From Portunus trituberculatus (taxonomy: Eukaryota; Arthropoda; Malacostraca; Decapoda; Portunidae), in contig NC_059283.1 in NCBI RefSeq assembly GCF_017591435.1, forward strand, positions 2,428,685-2,492,684: 64,000 nucleotides of DNA, read 5' to 3'. The notes beneath the pieces were generated by a model. That model saw only the letters and a list, made by a program, of their open reading frames with translations, was not told the origin of the DNA and ran no database searches. Below, piece after piece: positions 47,625-60,020 of the stretch. Position 1 is the first letter of the stretch; each line of letters opens with the position of its first letter. A program made the position numbers and the translations under genes.

Positions 47625-48890
47625 GCTGCTGCCATCACCTCTTTCTCTTCCTCGTCCTTCTTCTTCTCCTCCTTCTCCTTCTCCTCTTCGGTTCATGTTT
47701 TCTACTTCTGTTTCTTCTTTCGCTTCTGTAACTTCCTCTTTCTTAAAGTCCTTGTCTTCCTCCTCCTCCTCCTCCTCCTCCTCCTCCTCCTCCTCCTTCT
47801 TCTTCTTCTTCTTCTTCTTCTACAATCTGTTTCCCTCCTCTCTCTTCTTTTCTACCACTTCTGGCTACAAGAACTTTTCCCAAAGATCAATTTGATTTTT
47901 ACATATACAGTTTTCCTCTTCCTCCTCCTCCTCCTCCTCCTCCTCCTCTTATTCGTCCTCCTCGTTCTCGTCCTCCTCCTCCTTTTCCATTTTCGTTTTT
48001 AGTAGTTTTTTTCGTCATTTTCTGTGTCTTTTCCTCTCTTTTTCATATTCTTGATTTTGAACTTAAAACAAGAACATATCTCCCTCCTCCCTTTCTTCTT
48101 CTTCTTCTTCTTCTTCTTCTTCTTCTTCTTCTTCTTCATGTGAACCCAAGAATAAGGTGTCTTCATCCCAGACCATCCACTCGCCCTCTTTCATCCTATC
48201 CACACACTATCCTCCCTCCACCCAACCTCCACCCCTCCACCTCCATCCACCAGCTTGGTCTTCGCTGTGGACAAGTCTTGATTCAGGTTTTATAAAGAAG
48301 GAAATGCTGAGTTTGATTTATTTCCCATTGAATATAAATTGTTCGATACATTATTATTATTTTTCCCTCACGGATGATTTTGGTTTACTTTGGGTCTTGT
48401 TTTTATTTTCTTTTATTTTTGTGGCATTAGATTATTATTATTTTGGTTTATTTTCCTTCTTTTTCTTCTTTACTTTCTCTGTCTTTCGTTTTCTTCTTTA
48501 CTTCATTCTTTTTTTACCTTCAAGTTACTTTTTTCCTCTTTCCCTGTATTCCTTTCCCTTTTCATCGCATCTTTTCTTTCCCTCATAGCCTCTCTCTATC
48601 TCTTTCTTTTTCTTCCTCATCGCTCTTTTTTCCTGTCTTTTTATCCCTTTTTATTTCGTCTTTTTCTTTCTTCCCTTATTTTCTATCGATCCGTGTTTAT
48701 TCTTATCCTTAACTTATTTCCACTTTCTTATAATCTATTACGTGTCTCTTCTTTCTAAATCTGTTCTTCTCTCTTTCCTTTATCAAATTGGTCTTCTTCC
48801 CATCTTTCGATTCCTCGATTCTCTTCTTTTCTATTCCTCTCGTCCTCTTACTCCCCATCCCTCCTTTCCCCCCCATTCTTTCTCCTACCG
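47625..48890. repeat. Polypyrimidine domain with CTC and TTC arrays
   Basis: The plus strand is strongly C/T-rich: CTC run at about 47758-47796, TTC at 47797-47821, CTC at about 47920-47948, TTC at about 48088-48137, then TTTC/CTTT-rich sequence to about 48890. A balanced gap lies at 48240-48360. All long frames (162, 143 and 122 codons) are Ser/Leu/Phe-rich and rejected. Confidence 0.88.
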
Positions 48891-49244
48891 TAGCAAAACA
48901 TGGCGTCAGCAAGCCCCCCTCCTCCCCTCCGTCCCACTCTCCCCCCTAGACGGTCCCAGAGTGTTCCTGATTGACCTTCCCGGCCCAGAAATCCCATCGC
49001 GGGGCCGCTTACTCATCATGTCTGTGGTTTCGTCTCTATAATCAAGTCATTTTCTTCGTTAACCTCGAGTCAATTGTGGGTAGTAATTCCCCAAACGCCA
49101 CCCGCCACTTTATCTCGGCACTGCGCAGGGGGGACTGTGGAAAGTTAATGCGCAAATCATTTACATTTTCAAAAATCTGACGAGACGGGGACACAGAGAT
49201 GCTGGGAATTTTGGTTTTCTCGTTCTCTTTTTCCCTTCCCTTTC

Positions 49245-49249
<5 letters not shown>

Positions 49250-49312
<63 letters not shown>
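49250..49312. repeat. (TC)31 microsatellite
   Basis: TC run of about 63 bases, preceded by CCCTTTCC pyrimidine sequence. Confidence 0.97.
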
Positions 49313-49316
<4 letters not shown>

Positions 49317-49329
49317 GAAAAGTTGTGTT

Positions 49330-49810
49330 CTTCACGTAGGGGGAAAGATGACGAGGAGGGCATGAGGGAATAGAAGGAGGGAGGGAGGGAGGTAGAGAAG
49401 GATAGAAGGATACAAAGAAGAAAGTGTTTTAAGAAGGTGATAGAAAAAGAAGCAAAATATGAAGACGAAACAAAGACTATAAGGGAAAAAAATAGAAAGG
49501 AAAGAAGAACGAGAAGAAATAAAAATGAGAAAGAGTTTTAAAAAAGCTTGTTTAAAGAGAGAGAGAGAGAGAGGACAAAGAAGACAAAAAAAGAGAAAAG
49601 AGGAATAGGAAGAGGATAAAAGAACTAGAGGAAAGAAAAGGAAGTACTGGTTTAGGAAGAACACTGAAAAGAAAGAGAGGATGAAGATGAAGAAAACCAA
49701 GGAAGAGGAGAAAGAAGAGAAAGTATAGGAGGATAGAACAGAATGAGAGGAAGAAGAGGAAGACGCTCTAGAAGACTGTAGGAAGAAAAGAAGGAAAGAA
49801 GGCGGTTATG

Positions 49811-49865
<55 letters not shown>

Positions 49866-50270
49866 CAACAAAGACACAACGAGTAACAAGAGAAGGAAAG
49901 AACGACTGTGGAAGGAGGAGGAGGAGGAGGAGGAGGAGGAGGAGGAGGGGTAGAGAGAGAGAGAGAGAGAGAGAGAGGAATCATCAGATGTGAGAGGAAA
50001 ATATGGAGTGATAATGACGAAGGAAAGACGTGGAGAGGAGGAAGAATGGAAGAGTCAAAGGTGGAGGAGAAACGAGGGGAAGATTAAGGTGGAGGAGGGA
50101 GAAAGGACGTGACGGTGACGGTGGAGGAGGTGGAGAGGTAGTTGAGGAGATAATGATAGAGATAATAGTAACATTGATGGTGAAGAATGACGAGGAGAAA
50201 GTGGAGTGGCGGAGATTATTGATAGTGATGGACGGAGGAGGTGGAATAGTGGTAGCAATGGTGGTGGAGG
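49330..50270. repeat. Polypurine domain with AG and GGA arrays
   Basis: The plus strand is mostly purine: AG run at about 49814-49863, GGA at about 49914-49948, GA at about 49952-49978, and GGAGGTGGA-like sequence to about 50270. It mirrors the polypyrimidine domain at 47.6-48.9 kb. Confidence 0.87.
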
Positions 50271-50465
50271 TTAGGTTCGGTTATGGAAGGGATCTGAGGT
50301 GGAAGAATCATCACGTGGCTGAGGCAAGACCATCATCAGCGCGTCATCGTTGCCAGAAGGGGAGACAGGAGCAAAACCCTTTCCCATTTCCTTCAGCTGT
50401 TTGCATTACCACCGACTCCAGTCTCTAATCGCTGCACAAAGCTTGCTAATTAACTCACTGCTGCT

Positions 50466-50466
<1 letters not shown>

Positions 50467-50530
<64 letters not shown>

Positions 50531-50573
50531 GGTTTTTCAAGTGCACACACATACATGATTCGTACAGTACACA

Positions 50574-50640
<67 letters not shown>
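50467..50640. repeat. (CA)n and (CT)n microsatellites
   Basis: CA run of 60 bases (50467-50526), 49 bases of spacer, then CT run of about 65 bases (50576-50640). Confidence 0.97.
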
Positions 50641-50643
<3 letters not shown>

Positions 50644-51595
50644 AATTAAAGACTCCACACTCTTATTAGACTCGTATTAGGGACTGAATGTCCTTTTGGA
50701 TTGGCGATGAATCATTTTACTCACCTGATTACGTTCTCGGGAAGGAAAACGAAGAGGGGGAAGAAATGAGAGACGAGAGTGCTTATGGCCGCCATCAATC
50801 TTGGGGCTCAAAGTTAGCCAGCTGTTGAGGAGGTCCTGTCTGACGCCACCACCTCTCCCTCCGAGCGTCTGTCTATACTGGTCTTACTGGTTCCACTATT
50901 ACTCTCTCCCTTAAGTTCTAAAGTTATTATTTTCCACAGCGTACAGCCTCTTTTCCTCGTTCCCTTGAGTGCAACGAGTTCACTCAACATATAATTACGC
51001 GAGTTGCAAATAAGAGAGTGGCTGGGAGTGTCCATCGGTAAATTGTGGCCATGTCAATGTGTGTGCGAGATGTGATCTTCTTGCTCCCAGCCTGCCACGA
51101 TGGACCTCCCGCTACTGAGACAAGCACTGGTACTCCCACTCCCTTTTGTGCTCCACTGAGGGTCGCCACAATAATAATAATAGCAGTAGTAATAATAATA
51201 ATGATAGTGGATTTGATTTCACTTCGCCCCGGTTAGTAGTGTTTCTTTTTTGTTACTCTTTTTTTATCGGTTGAGATGAGGTTAGTTCTGGTTTAGTGGA
51301 GCGTTGAGTAAGCCTGGTGTTGTAAAATTTCTCTCCGGAACATATTCAATTATCATCATTGTGTCTCTCATTAATTTCTTCTGCGCTCTCATCTTCCTTG
51401 AAGGTTTAATGTCGTCCTCCTCCTTCTCCTCGTCTTCTTCCTTCTCCTCCTCCTCCTGGTCTTCCTTCTTCTATAACAATTTCTTGTTTATTTTTTTCGT
51501 TATGCAATCTTCACTTTATATTCCATTTAATAAGTTTCTGCAGTGTTTTCCTCCTCCTCCTTGTTTTGTTCTCTGATATGGAAAGAGAGATAGAA

Positions 51596-51604
<9 letters not shown>
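50641..51604. other. Unique DNA
   Basis: Balanced to about 51160, then an AATAATAATAGCAGTAGTAA stretch (51171-51205) and CTC/TTC-rich DNA at 51413-51475. No gene recognised. Confidence 0.5.
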
Positions 51605-51667
<63 letters not shown>

Positions 51668-51722
51668 AACTAGCCAGCCAATCAGTCAGTCAGTCAGTTA
51701 GTCATAATGAGTCAGTCAGTCA
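51605..51722. repeat. (GA)n followed by (TCAG)n
   Basis: GA run of about 61 bases (51605-51665), then CAACTAGCCAGCC and tetranucleotide TCAG steps (about 51680-51722) with one interruption. Confidence 0.95.
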
Positions 51723-52338
51723 AGGTAAGGCGGACATGGACAGAAACAAAAACAATATATGATAAAAAAAGACAAAAAAAAGAAGGACGAAGCTCAGTCA
51801 CAGGCACAAACACAGTGAGACACAAAAAAAGAGACAAAAAGGAGAGAAAAAAAAACCAGGAAAACAGACAAGACAAAACATCACCTACACAGTTAGTTTG
51901 GAGGCCGCCACTACCTTTTCCTCCCTCTCACCTCCCCTCTCTCCCCTCACCGACATTCCCTCCATCCCTGTAACCCTCCCCTCTACCCCTCCCTCCCTCC
52001 TAGGACACCATAACTCAAGCACTTTAAAGCAACATATCTCTCGACACGACATTAAAGATAAACAAGGACTAAACGCCCCTTCTTAAAGCGTCCTTGATTC
52101 CCAGCAGGACTCCGGGACGTCTTAGGATCCAACTCTCTTATGATGCAGCGAGTGAGATTGACGCTAACGAATAAAGATTTAGTGGACATTTTACGGGCAG
52201 ATCAATTAATATAGCTATAGGAAATGAGACTTAGCATATCTCCTACGTTTTCTTTCCCCTGTTGTGCGTGAGGTAAATTGAATATGAGGGATAATTAGCT
52301 ACTGGTGTTTATGTTAGTTGTAGTTGTGTTTTATTAGT
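51723..52338. other. Unique DNA
   Basis: A-rich (GACAAAAAAA steps) at 51750-51880, CCTCC-rich at 51915-52000, then balanced. No gene recognised. Confidence 0.5.
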
Positions 52339-52930
52339 GAATAGGGCATAGGAAATGGTTGGACCCCTTCAGTACCATGACGTGTTTCCATATCCACTCT
52401 GCTTACTATTTGGTGATTTTATACAGCTTCAGAATCTCATGTGAGAATTGAAATGGTGAAGACTGTGGCCATTAATCTTCTGACCTTCATAGACCCTTCC
52501 TAATGTCAATAAAATGGTCTAATCACACAAAACTCAAATGTATATTCTTTTGTAGTTATGCTTAAGATAAATAGGAAAGAAAGAGATGTAGATAGGTAAA
52601 TGTGTACAATGAATAGGGCATAGGAAATAGTTTAAGGTTGTTTTTAAGTTGTAGTGGGATATATAATAGAAAATTTGTTTGTGCGAATGAATGCAAGCTC
52701 TTTTGTAGTTATGCTTAAGATGAATCGAGGAAAAAAAATAAATGTAGATGGGTAAATGTGTACAGTTTTCTTGTATTTTGAATAGACCAAAACTGAAACG
52801 TTAATAGGAAAAATGTCTATAGTCTTTCATCAGATAATGCTTCAATTCAACCACAGAAAGAAAAAAAAAAAGTCAAATATAAACTGAATGTGTGTCGCTT
52901 TTTTCAATGTGTGCTTAAGATTAAGAAAAA
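52339..52930. repeat. Diverged tandem array interrupted by MITE copy D
   Basis: GAATAGGGCATAGGAAATRG occurs at 52339 and 52611. TTTTGTAGTTATGCTTAAGA occurs at 52548 and 52701 (offset 153), and a weaker GTGTGCTTAAGA near 52909. GTAGATRGGTAAATGTGTAC follows both good copies. Between the two halves of the first unit lies the MITE copy. The array is AT-rich and non-coding. Confidence 0.8.
52360..52538 (+). mobile_element. MITE copy D, truncated at the 3' end
   Basis: The left end is preserved as ACCCCTTCAGTACCATGACG, preceded by TTGG instead of TTAA. The interior is collinear with the other copies through AATAAAATGGTCTAATCACA, then it breaks off at ACAAAACTCAA, about 35 bases before the expected right end. 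It sits inside a tandem unit. Confidence 0.8.
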
Positions 52931-53575
52931 AAAAAAAAAAAAACGGAGGAGGTTAAGATACGTGTAAGTTCCCCACTACAAGTGCTGGGGATCCTAGACC
53001 AAATCCTCTTAGTGACTTGAGGCGAACATGACAAATTCTGAAGCAAGGACGAGCCGCCGATTAGAGCGTAAAATATGAGACAGCTGTGGACTTAAAAAAA
53101 AAAAAAAAATTGTACATCCCATCATTGACTCTAGGACACGCTGAATCACCACCACCACCACACCCACCACCACACAGTCACCACCATGAGTAATCCTATC
53201 ACTTATAGACAGATTTCACCACCACAAGTATCACCACCACTACAGTCATCACGGCCACCACAAATAAATGCTACTCTTGCCTCTAGACAGGATATTTCAC
53301 CACCACTACCATCACCACCAGAGAGAGAGAGAGAGAGAGAGAGAGGCTGGGAACTGGACACAAAAAAAAATCATGGGTAGTCAAAGTCCAGTAACAATTA
53401 ACTAAATATGTCATGCGGGGTGTCAGGCTTTTCGATGCCCCATTTTTTCCCTCTACGCCGCGGAATACCTGAAATTAAACTATCCATCAACCTAATGGAA
53501 TTCTCATAAGCGACCGAAAAAAAGAGAGATAGAGGGGGAAAAAAGGCCTATATGTTGATATTCATACATTTCTTC

Positions 53576-53578
<3 letters not shown>
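52931..53578. repeat. Poly-A runs and a degenerate CAC-rich repeat in unique DNA
   Basis: A runs of 14-20 bases occur near 52924-52942 and 53094-53109. At 53145-53322 CACCAC steps are interspersed with two similar stretches, TAGACAGATTTCACCACCAC (near 53207) and TAGACAGGATATTTCACCAC (near 53284), about 77 bases apart. A short GA run lies at 53319-53344. No gene. Confidence 0.65.
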
Positions 53579-53634
<56 letters not shown>

Positions 53635-53793
53635 GATGTTTAGCTATATGATGAAAGATAGTAGGATAACTGAGAGAGGCAAGTAGGAGAGAAAGGAATG
53701 GACGAAAGGGAATATATATATAAAGGAAGAGGAAGAAGGAAGAAGAGGAGAAAGAAAGGGAGGAAGGAAGAGTAACTGATGTGAGAAAACCGT

Positions 53794-53867
<74 letters not shown>
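53579..53867. repeat. (GA)n and (AC)n microsatellites
   Basis: GA run of about 53 bases (53579-53631) and AC run of about 71 bases (53797-53867), separated by purine-rich sequence. Confidence 0.97.
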
Positions 53868-53869
<2 letters not shown>

Positions 53870-54014
53870 TTCCCACACTGAAATCCTTGCATGTGAAAGC
53901 CATTGAAGATTAAATTGCCAAGTGGAAATATTGTCCTTTGCAAACTATTGGTTTCTAATGGCAAAATTCTCAGACGTGTTAAATATTTCGCTACCTGAGT
54001 TCACTATGCTTGTG

Positions 54015-54016
<2 letters not shown>

Positions 54017-54060
<44 letters not shown>
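54017..54060. repeat. (TC)22 microsatellite with GT tail
   Basis: TC run of 44 bases, followed after CATG by a short GTGTGTGTGG and GTGCGTGCGTGTG. Confidence 0.96.
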
Positions 54061-54064
<4 letters not shown>

Positions 54065-54310
54065 TGTGTGTGTGGTGTGCGTGCGTGTGTCTGCGCGCGC
54101 ATAGAGTCTAATGAAGAGTGGTGAGCATAGCAGGTTTAGTAAAGGTTCAGATTAACATCATAAAGGCTAAACGTTCACCACCTGCCCTTAGTTCCTCTCC
54201 CTTTCCCCTCCTTCCCCTCTCATTTCCCTCCTTTCACTCCTCGCCCACCCTCTCCCTGCATCCCTCCCCTCTGCGAAGGCTTCATTTAAGAGAACGGTAA
54301 AAAAGGCACT

Positions 54311-54313
<3 letters not shown>

Positions 54314-54369
<56 letters not shown>
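54314..54369. repeat. (GA)28 microsatellite
   Basis: Pure GA run of about 56 bases. Confidence 0.97.
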
Positions 54370-54372
<3 letters not shown>

Positions 54373-54509
54373 GGGAGAGGGAGGGGGGCGTGTCAGCCTG
54401 GCGAGAGAGTGAGTAAATGCAATTGGCATGACGTTCTTTTCTCCCGTTAATTTGCAGCCTAATACAAATTCAATTACCACAATTCATGCGGAAAATAAGC
54501 TACTGCGGA

Positions 54510-54778
54510 CACGGGAGGGGAGGGCCAGTGGGGGGTGGGAGGGAGGAAATGGGAAGAGAGGGAGCGTGAGAGGGCGTGGGGGAAACAGAGGGGACGCAGT
54601 AAAGGGGAGGAGGGAAAATGAAGGAAGGAGAGGATGAAGGATGGAAAGAGGAAATGAGCGTGATCGTGATGGTGGAGGAAAGAGAATGAGGGTGAGAGTG
54701 AAGGAAAGATGAAGGAGGAGGAGGAAGCGATGGAAAGAAGGAAAATGTAGTGAAGGAAGTAGAACTTAAATAGAAGGA

Positions 54779-54875
<97 letters not shown>

Positions 54876-54951
54876 ACATTCATATATCTTACTAAAAGGA
54901 AAAGAGATTATGAATGAGTTTATGAATTAAATATCGCGTGGAAACCGGGAT

Positions 54952-55013
<62 letters not shown>
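54510..55013. repeat. Polypurine tract, (GA)n and (AC)n arrays
   Basis: Purine-rich plus strand from 54510, a GA run of about 84 bases (54789-54872), then AC run of about 60 bases (54954-55013). Confidence 0.95.
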
Positions 55014-55015
<2 letters not shown>

Positions 55016-55145
55016 AAACATTCACTGGTGACAACAAGAACACGAACAAGAACATGAGAAAAGGACAACAAAGCACGAACAAGGACAAGAAATCACAGAA
55101 AGAAAATAAAATAAAATGAAGAAGAAAATTATAAAGAAGAAAACG

Positions 55146-55148
<3 letters not shown>

Positions 55149-55197
<49 letters not shown>

Positions 55198-55221
55198 AAA
55201 AGGAAGTCTGTACAATGTGTG

Positions 55222-55268
<47 letters not shown>
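55149..55268. repeat. Two (AG)n microsatellites
   Basis: AG runs at 55149-55193 and 55226-55268, with a 32-base spacer. Confidence 0.97.
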
Positions 55269-55273
<5 letters not shown>

Positions 55274-55489
55274 CAGTTCTGCCAGGGATAGATGCCACGA
55301 CGTCGCCCTTTGACGAAACTGGTTAATTGGGATGCGACGGTGTGGAGATGATGCAATCGAATATACATGATCCCTCGCTGGCCTTTATTGTTGCGTGGTC
55401 TAGGGAGGAGCGGTGGGGGGGGGCGAGGGGAGGGCTTGGGGAGGCCGGCGCCGCAGGAGATATTGGTGAAGAGAGGCAGTGTCGCACGG

Positions 55490-55735
55490 ATCGGGGGGGT
55501 AGGAAGAGAGAGGAGAAAGAGGAGAGATAGAGGAAAGAGGAGAGTGAGACGGTACAAATGCATACAGGGAGGACAGAGAGAGAAAGAGAGAGAGAGAGAG
55601 AAAGCATGGAGGAATGGAGGAAAGAGAGAGGGTAAAGGAGAGAAGATATAGAAAGCATGGAAGAATAGAGGGATGCAGAAGAAAGGAGAGAGGTAGAAGA
55701 GAGAGAAGAGAGGCATGCAGGGGGTGACAAATGGC

Positions 55736-55766
<31 letters not shown>

Positions 55767-55844
55767 GGAAAGGGAAAATCAAGGAGAGATGGAGGAATGT
55801 AGGGAAGAAAATAACAGCATGTTGGGAAGAAAAAGGAGAAGAAG

Positions 55845-55878
<34 letters not shown>

Positions 55879-56000
55879 CAGAGAAAGGAACGAGAAGAAA
55901 AATGAAACTGAAGAAGGAAATAGACTAGGAAAAAATAAAAGCATATAAAAGAAAAAAAAAGAAAATAGAGAAAGAGAAAGAAGAGAGAGAGACAGACCAT
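55490..56000. repeat. Impure GA-rich polypurine tract
   Basis: Short GA runs (about 55584-55600, 55735-55763 and 55845-55872) lie in GGA- and GAAA-rich sequence. The 271-codon minus-strand frame (55129-55944) passes through it and is rejected as coding. Confidence 0.88.
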
Positions 56001-56617
56001 CTTTCCTTATAACATAAAACGAAAAGCAAACGATTTAAAATTAACCCTATTATCCCATTTACCATTTCCCTCACATCTGCCCAAGTGCAAAAACACGTGT
56101 CCCTTTTCAAATTCCTAGCCTTAATTCATTCCACGGTTTTTTTGGCTTTTAATCCTCTAGGCTGTCGAAGTCTCCCCTCAGGACGTGAATGCGACGCTAC
56201 AAGCCACTTACCCTCCCCCTTTTCCCGGATCCATTAACTACAGACGAGCAAAAAGTAGAGGTTCACGAGGGGGTTTTCAGGGGGCTCAATCTTCCCTGAG
56301 ACAGTGTTTGATTGGAAGGAGTAGTATTGGATCGCCTTTGAAGGGGTTCGATTCAGTCTCCTCGCGTCCTTATGTCCATCTGAGTGGTGTTACTGAAGGG
56401 CGAAGGGCAAGACGCGGGTTGTGAAGGGCGTGACAGTTTTCAAGGGTGTTGTGTGAATGTGTGTCTGTTTATTTATTTCATTTTTTATTGGTGTTTTTTT
56501 TTCTTTTCGTTTCTTGCTGTTTTGATCTTTTTTTTCTTTTTTTTTCCATGTATATTTTTGTTTAAGGTATTTTTTTTTATTGCAATTTATTTTTCGTTTT
56601 ATCCTTTCTATGTTTTC

Positions 56618-56620
<3 letters not shown>
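56001..56620. other. Unique DNA, then T-rich
   Basis: 56100-56440 has balanced composition and no recognisable gene. 56460-56620 is T-rich with several T runs. Confidence 0.5.

Positions 56621-56678
<58 letters not shown>
56621..56678. repeat. (TC)29 microsatellite
   Basis: Pure TC run of about 58 bases. Pyrimidine-rich DNA continues to about 57175 with short CT runs near 56921-56940. Confidence 0.97.
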
Positions 56679-56681
<3 letters not shown>

Positions 56682-57430
56682 TTATCCTTCCACGATACCC
56701 TATTTTCCCTCCGCGACCCCTTCCCTGCCTTTCCCTCCATTACTTTTCTTCCCTCACTCCCTCACCAGAATTGCTACTCCCACACCTGTCCTAAAATTTT
56801 ATTCCTAATCGTAAATGGGTTTTCTTACAGTCATTCCCCATTTTTTTTTTCATCACTCCACTTGGTATTGATCTTTTAGCTCTCCCTTCCTCTCTCACTC
56901 TCCCTTCCTCTCTCTCTCACTCTCTCTCTCTCTCTCTCTTCCTCTCCCTCCCCTACGCGCCTTGCCATTCCGTCACCCTCCAATCTCACATGAGAGAAAA
57001 ATGGGGCGTTCTTTCATACAGATATTTTTCCAAAACTCAAATTTAACCTATTTTGATTTTGCTTCGCGATGGATGAGTTCAGCTTCTCTTTCTTTCATTC
57101 CCTCTCTCCTCTCCTCCTTTAGCCTCTCCCTCTCTTTCCCTCTCCCCCTCTTTCTCTTTCTCTCTCTCTTTCTCCTGTCTCGAAGCTGTAAGTGAGTCTT
57201 TGTTTCCCCGTGTATGGCGTTTGTTTGTTGTTCGCTAAGGGGGTTCCATAAGGAGGGTGTTGTTTGCCGATTAAAATAGGGAGTTTGTTTGCTGGTCACT
57301 TAAAAGCAGGGCCAAGGGTGAGGGGGTCTTCAATAGCCTTCAGTAGCAGCCACATCCTCATAAGGGAAGTGTGTTCGAGACTAGGATGAGAATTTACCTA
57401 ATGCACACTTGAGGTAGGTAGTGGTCGCCC

Positions 57431-57617
57431 TCCTCCTCCTCCTCCTCCTCCTCTCTCCTCCTCCTTCTGTTCTTCCTCCTCCTCCTCCTCCTGGTGAAGG
57501 GAAATTGTTCCTCCTCTATGTGGATGCATTCTTTTCTCCTTCCTCTTTGTCCTCTTTTGTCTACTTTACCTGCCCTCCTACTTGTCTGCCTCCTACTTGT
57601 CTACTTATGGAACCGTG

Positions 57618-57695
<78 letters not shown>
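57431..57695. repeat. (CTC)n and (GT)n arrays
   Basis: CTC-rich at 57429-57492, then GT run of about 80 bases ending at 57695. Confidence 0.96.
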
Positions 57696-57697
<2 letters not shown>

Positions 57698-59010
57698 GTG
57701 GTTCGTTTATTACCGGTTATTTTTTCTTTTTGTTCACGAGTTTATATTTCTCCGATTGGTGTTTTTGTGTTAGAGTTTGTTGTGTTTGCTTGGTTGTTTA
57801 AAGTGTTACTGTTTTGTGGGATAGAAGAGAAAAAGAATGGAATAAAAAGACAATAAAGAGAAGGAAGATGATAAGCAATATGCGAATGAAAAGGAGGAGA
57901 GAGAAGAAAAAAGAAGTAGGAGTAAAATGAGGAGATAATGGAAAAGAAGAAGGAGGAGGAGGAGGAGGAGGTGGAGGATTGGTCTCCCTCGCTGCCACAT
58001 TTCATTGCATCCCCCTGGTGGCGGCGGGTCTTTGGGGGGAGAGGAGGTGGGATGCCCGGTATCAGGTTGCCCACCACTCACCCTCCGCTTACTTACAATA
58101 CTTTCCCGCCCCACCGCTAACTGGCCTTCCACTTACAATACTCTCCGGTTCCATCCACTTAATACTCGTTAGGTTATAATATTCTCCAGTTTCAGGTTCT
58201 CTGTGTGTGTATGTGTATGTGTGTTTGTGTGAGTGGCCGTGCGTTCTCTCACTTCTCCTCCTGCTTCTCCTCCTCCTCTTCCTCTTCCTCCTTTTCCATC
58301 ATGTGCCCGTTCATTATTCTCGACTTCGGGTGTCCGGTGAGTCGAGGCGATTTGCATCCCTTTAAGGATCAAGTTTATTACATTGCGCCCCTGCCCAGCG
58401 CCAGGATCCCCGCGCCCAAGCCGTGCTCTCAATGCCACCACGCAGCTGAAGGCTAGAAGTAAACACTCTCCAATAGCACCACCATTAGTCAGCCTCTTCC
58501 CCCGAGCTGTGAGGTCTTCCCATGCCTTCCTGTCCCTCTTATGCACTTCTCTTATATATCTCACCCCACCTCCCTCTTAAACCTCCCACAGTGCTCCTCA
58601 GTCCCTCCCCTCCCAGCCCTCCTCCAGTTCCTCACCCCTCTCTTCCCACGAACCTTAGAGACCCACCCAATAGATTTCCAAAGTGGATTCAAATGGCGAG
58701 CTAAGTGAGCCGAGCGGACACTGGGCCGGCTCTAAGTGTTGTAACGTGTCGATTGATTGCCGATGTAGAAAGAGCGGTAGGTAGAGCGCCTGGTCGGGAG
58801 TGGCGGTAATGGAACGATATTGAAGTCTGTGTTAAGGCTGCAGTGCCGGACCCGTGAGTGAGTGAGTGCCGTATTGAGGGACAACCAGAGTGCCACACCA
58901 CTGCCAACCTCTCCCACATGTCCCCCCCTTTCTTCCTCCTCCTCTTCCTCCCCATCACAATCAATTTTTACCATTTCATCATTTTTTTAACCAGTACTTT
59001 TCCCTCCTTC
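57696..59010. other. Unique DNA with small GGA and CTC tracts
   Basis: GGA run at about 57950-57972 and CTCCTCTTCC-rich sequence at about 58255-58295. 58320-58480 is balanced and GC-rich. Frames on both strands lack recognisable domains. Confidence 0.5.
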
Positions 59011-59169
59011 TCCTCCTCCTCCTCCTCCTCCTCCTCCTCCTCCTCCTCCTCCTCTTCCTTCTCCTCCTTGTTTTATTTTTCGATGCCTGCGCTGATCAAT
59101 GGTCATAGAAAATCAATATTTTGCATTAAGGACATAACAGCATTTACAGTTTCTTTGCATCATAGGGAA

Positions 59170-59237
<68 letters not shown>
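59011..59237. repeat. (CTC)n and (CT)n arrays
   Basis: CTC run at about 59011-59055 and CT run of about 66 bases at 59172-59237. Confidence 0.96.
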
Positions 59238-59244
<7 letters not shown>

Positions 59245-60020
59245 TGACCATCTGAGGAACACCATTCTGTCTAAAAGGCTTGAAAACCATTTGTACCGCC
59301 AACTTAGCCTTACCACACCGTGTAGATATGTTCGTTAGTGTGTTCACCTCTCACACTCACCTCCATCTCACCTTCTGTCTGTCGCACGTCATAGAGCAAT
59401 ATTGATAGTGACTAGATAGAGACTTGTTCCCTTTTATCCTTCCGAGACGCGGCGAGGAATTTTAATACATTTCTTCCGTTCCCTGGCATGGCAGTTGGTG
59501 TTATTGGATCCTTAATTCACTTTCAAGGTCATTCATGCACCCTCACACACACATACATACACATACACATACACCCACAGCACTCATGACCCGTACAGAA
59601 ACTAGCAGCATGAACACGCCCTCGCCGCCGCCCTCGCTTATATGTTTAGCAGACAAAAGGGGGAAAAAACAAAAGCCATTGTATTCAGTAGAGCGTTTAA
59701 TTACCACCGAGGGATACCTTGTTTTCATCCCGATTCTCAGCGTTAGGAGCACTTGCAGGGGATCAATACCCACGCCGTTGACAAATGTGCTTATTGCAGG
59801 TTGCCGTGGTGGTTAGAGAAAAGGCGGGTAATGTTATGAAAGAAATAAAACGTGGCGAACTAATAAGACGAGCTGTAAGAATGTGTGAGTCGTGGAAATA
59901 GAATGGGGTGGTTGGGAACGACTTCGTGGAGAGTTCCTTCTCCTGTGGCTGTTTTGGAATGTTGTGAAAAGCAGACTTGTTATAAAAGAGAAACTACGAT
60001 GGACTTGAAAGAAAATTAAA
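59238..60020. other. Unique DNA
   Basis: Contains a short ACACATACATACACATACAC stretch near 59545-59570. No gene recognised. Confidence 0.5.

Noticed and set aside
55129..55944. 271-codon minus-strand open frame
   Set aside because: It runs through GA-rich purine tracts and reads as Ser/Leu/Phe/Pro. A long stop-free frame is expected in such sequence and there is no domain.
56341..56365. GGTTCGATTC resembling a tRNA T-arm (B box)
   Set aside because: No matching A box or foldable cloverleaf was found upstream at the required distance.
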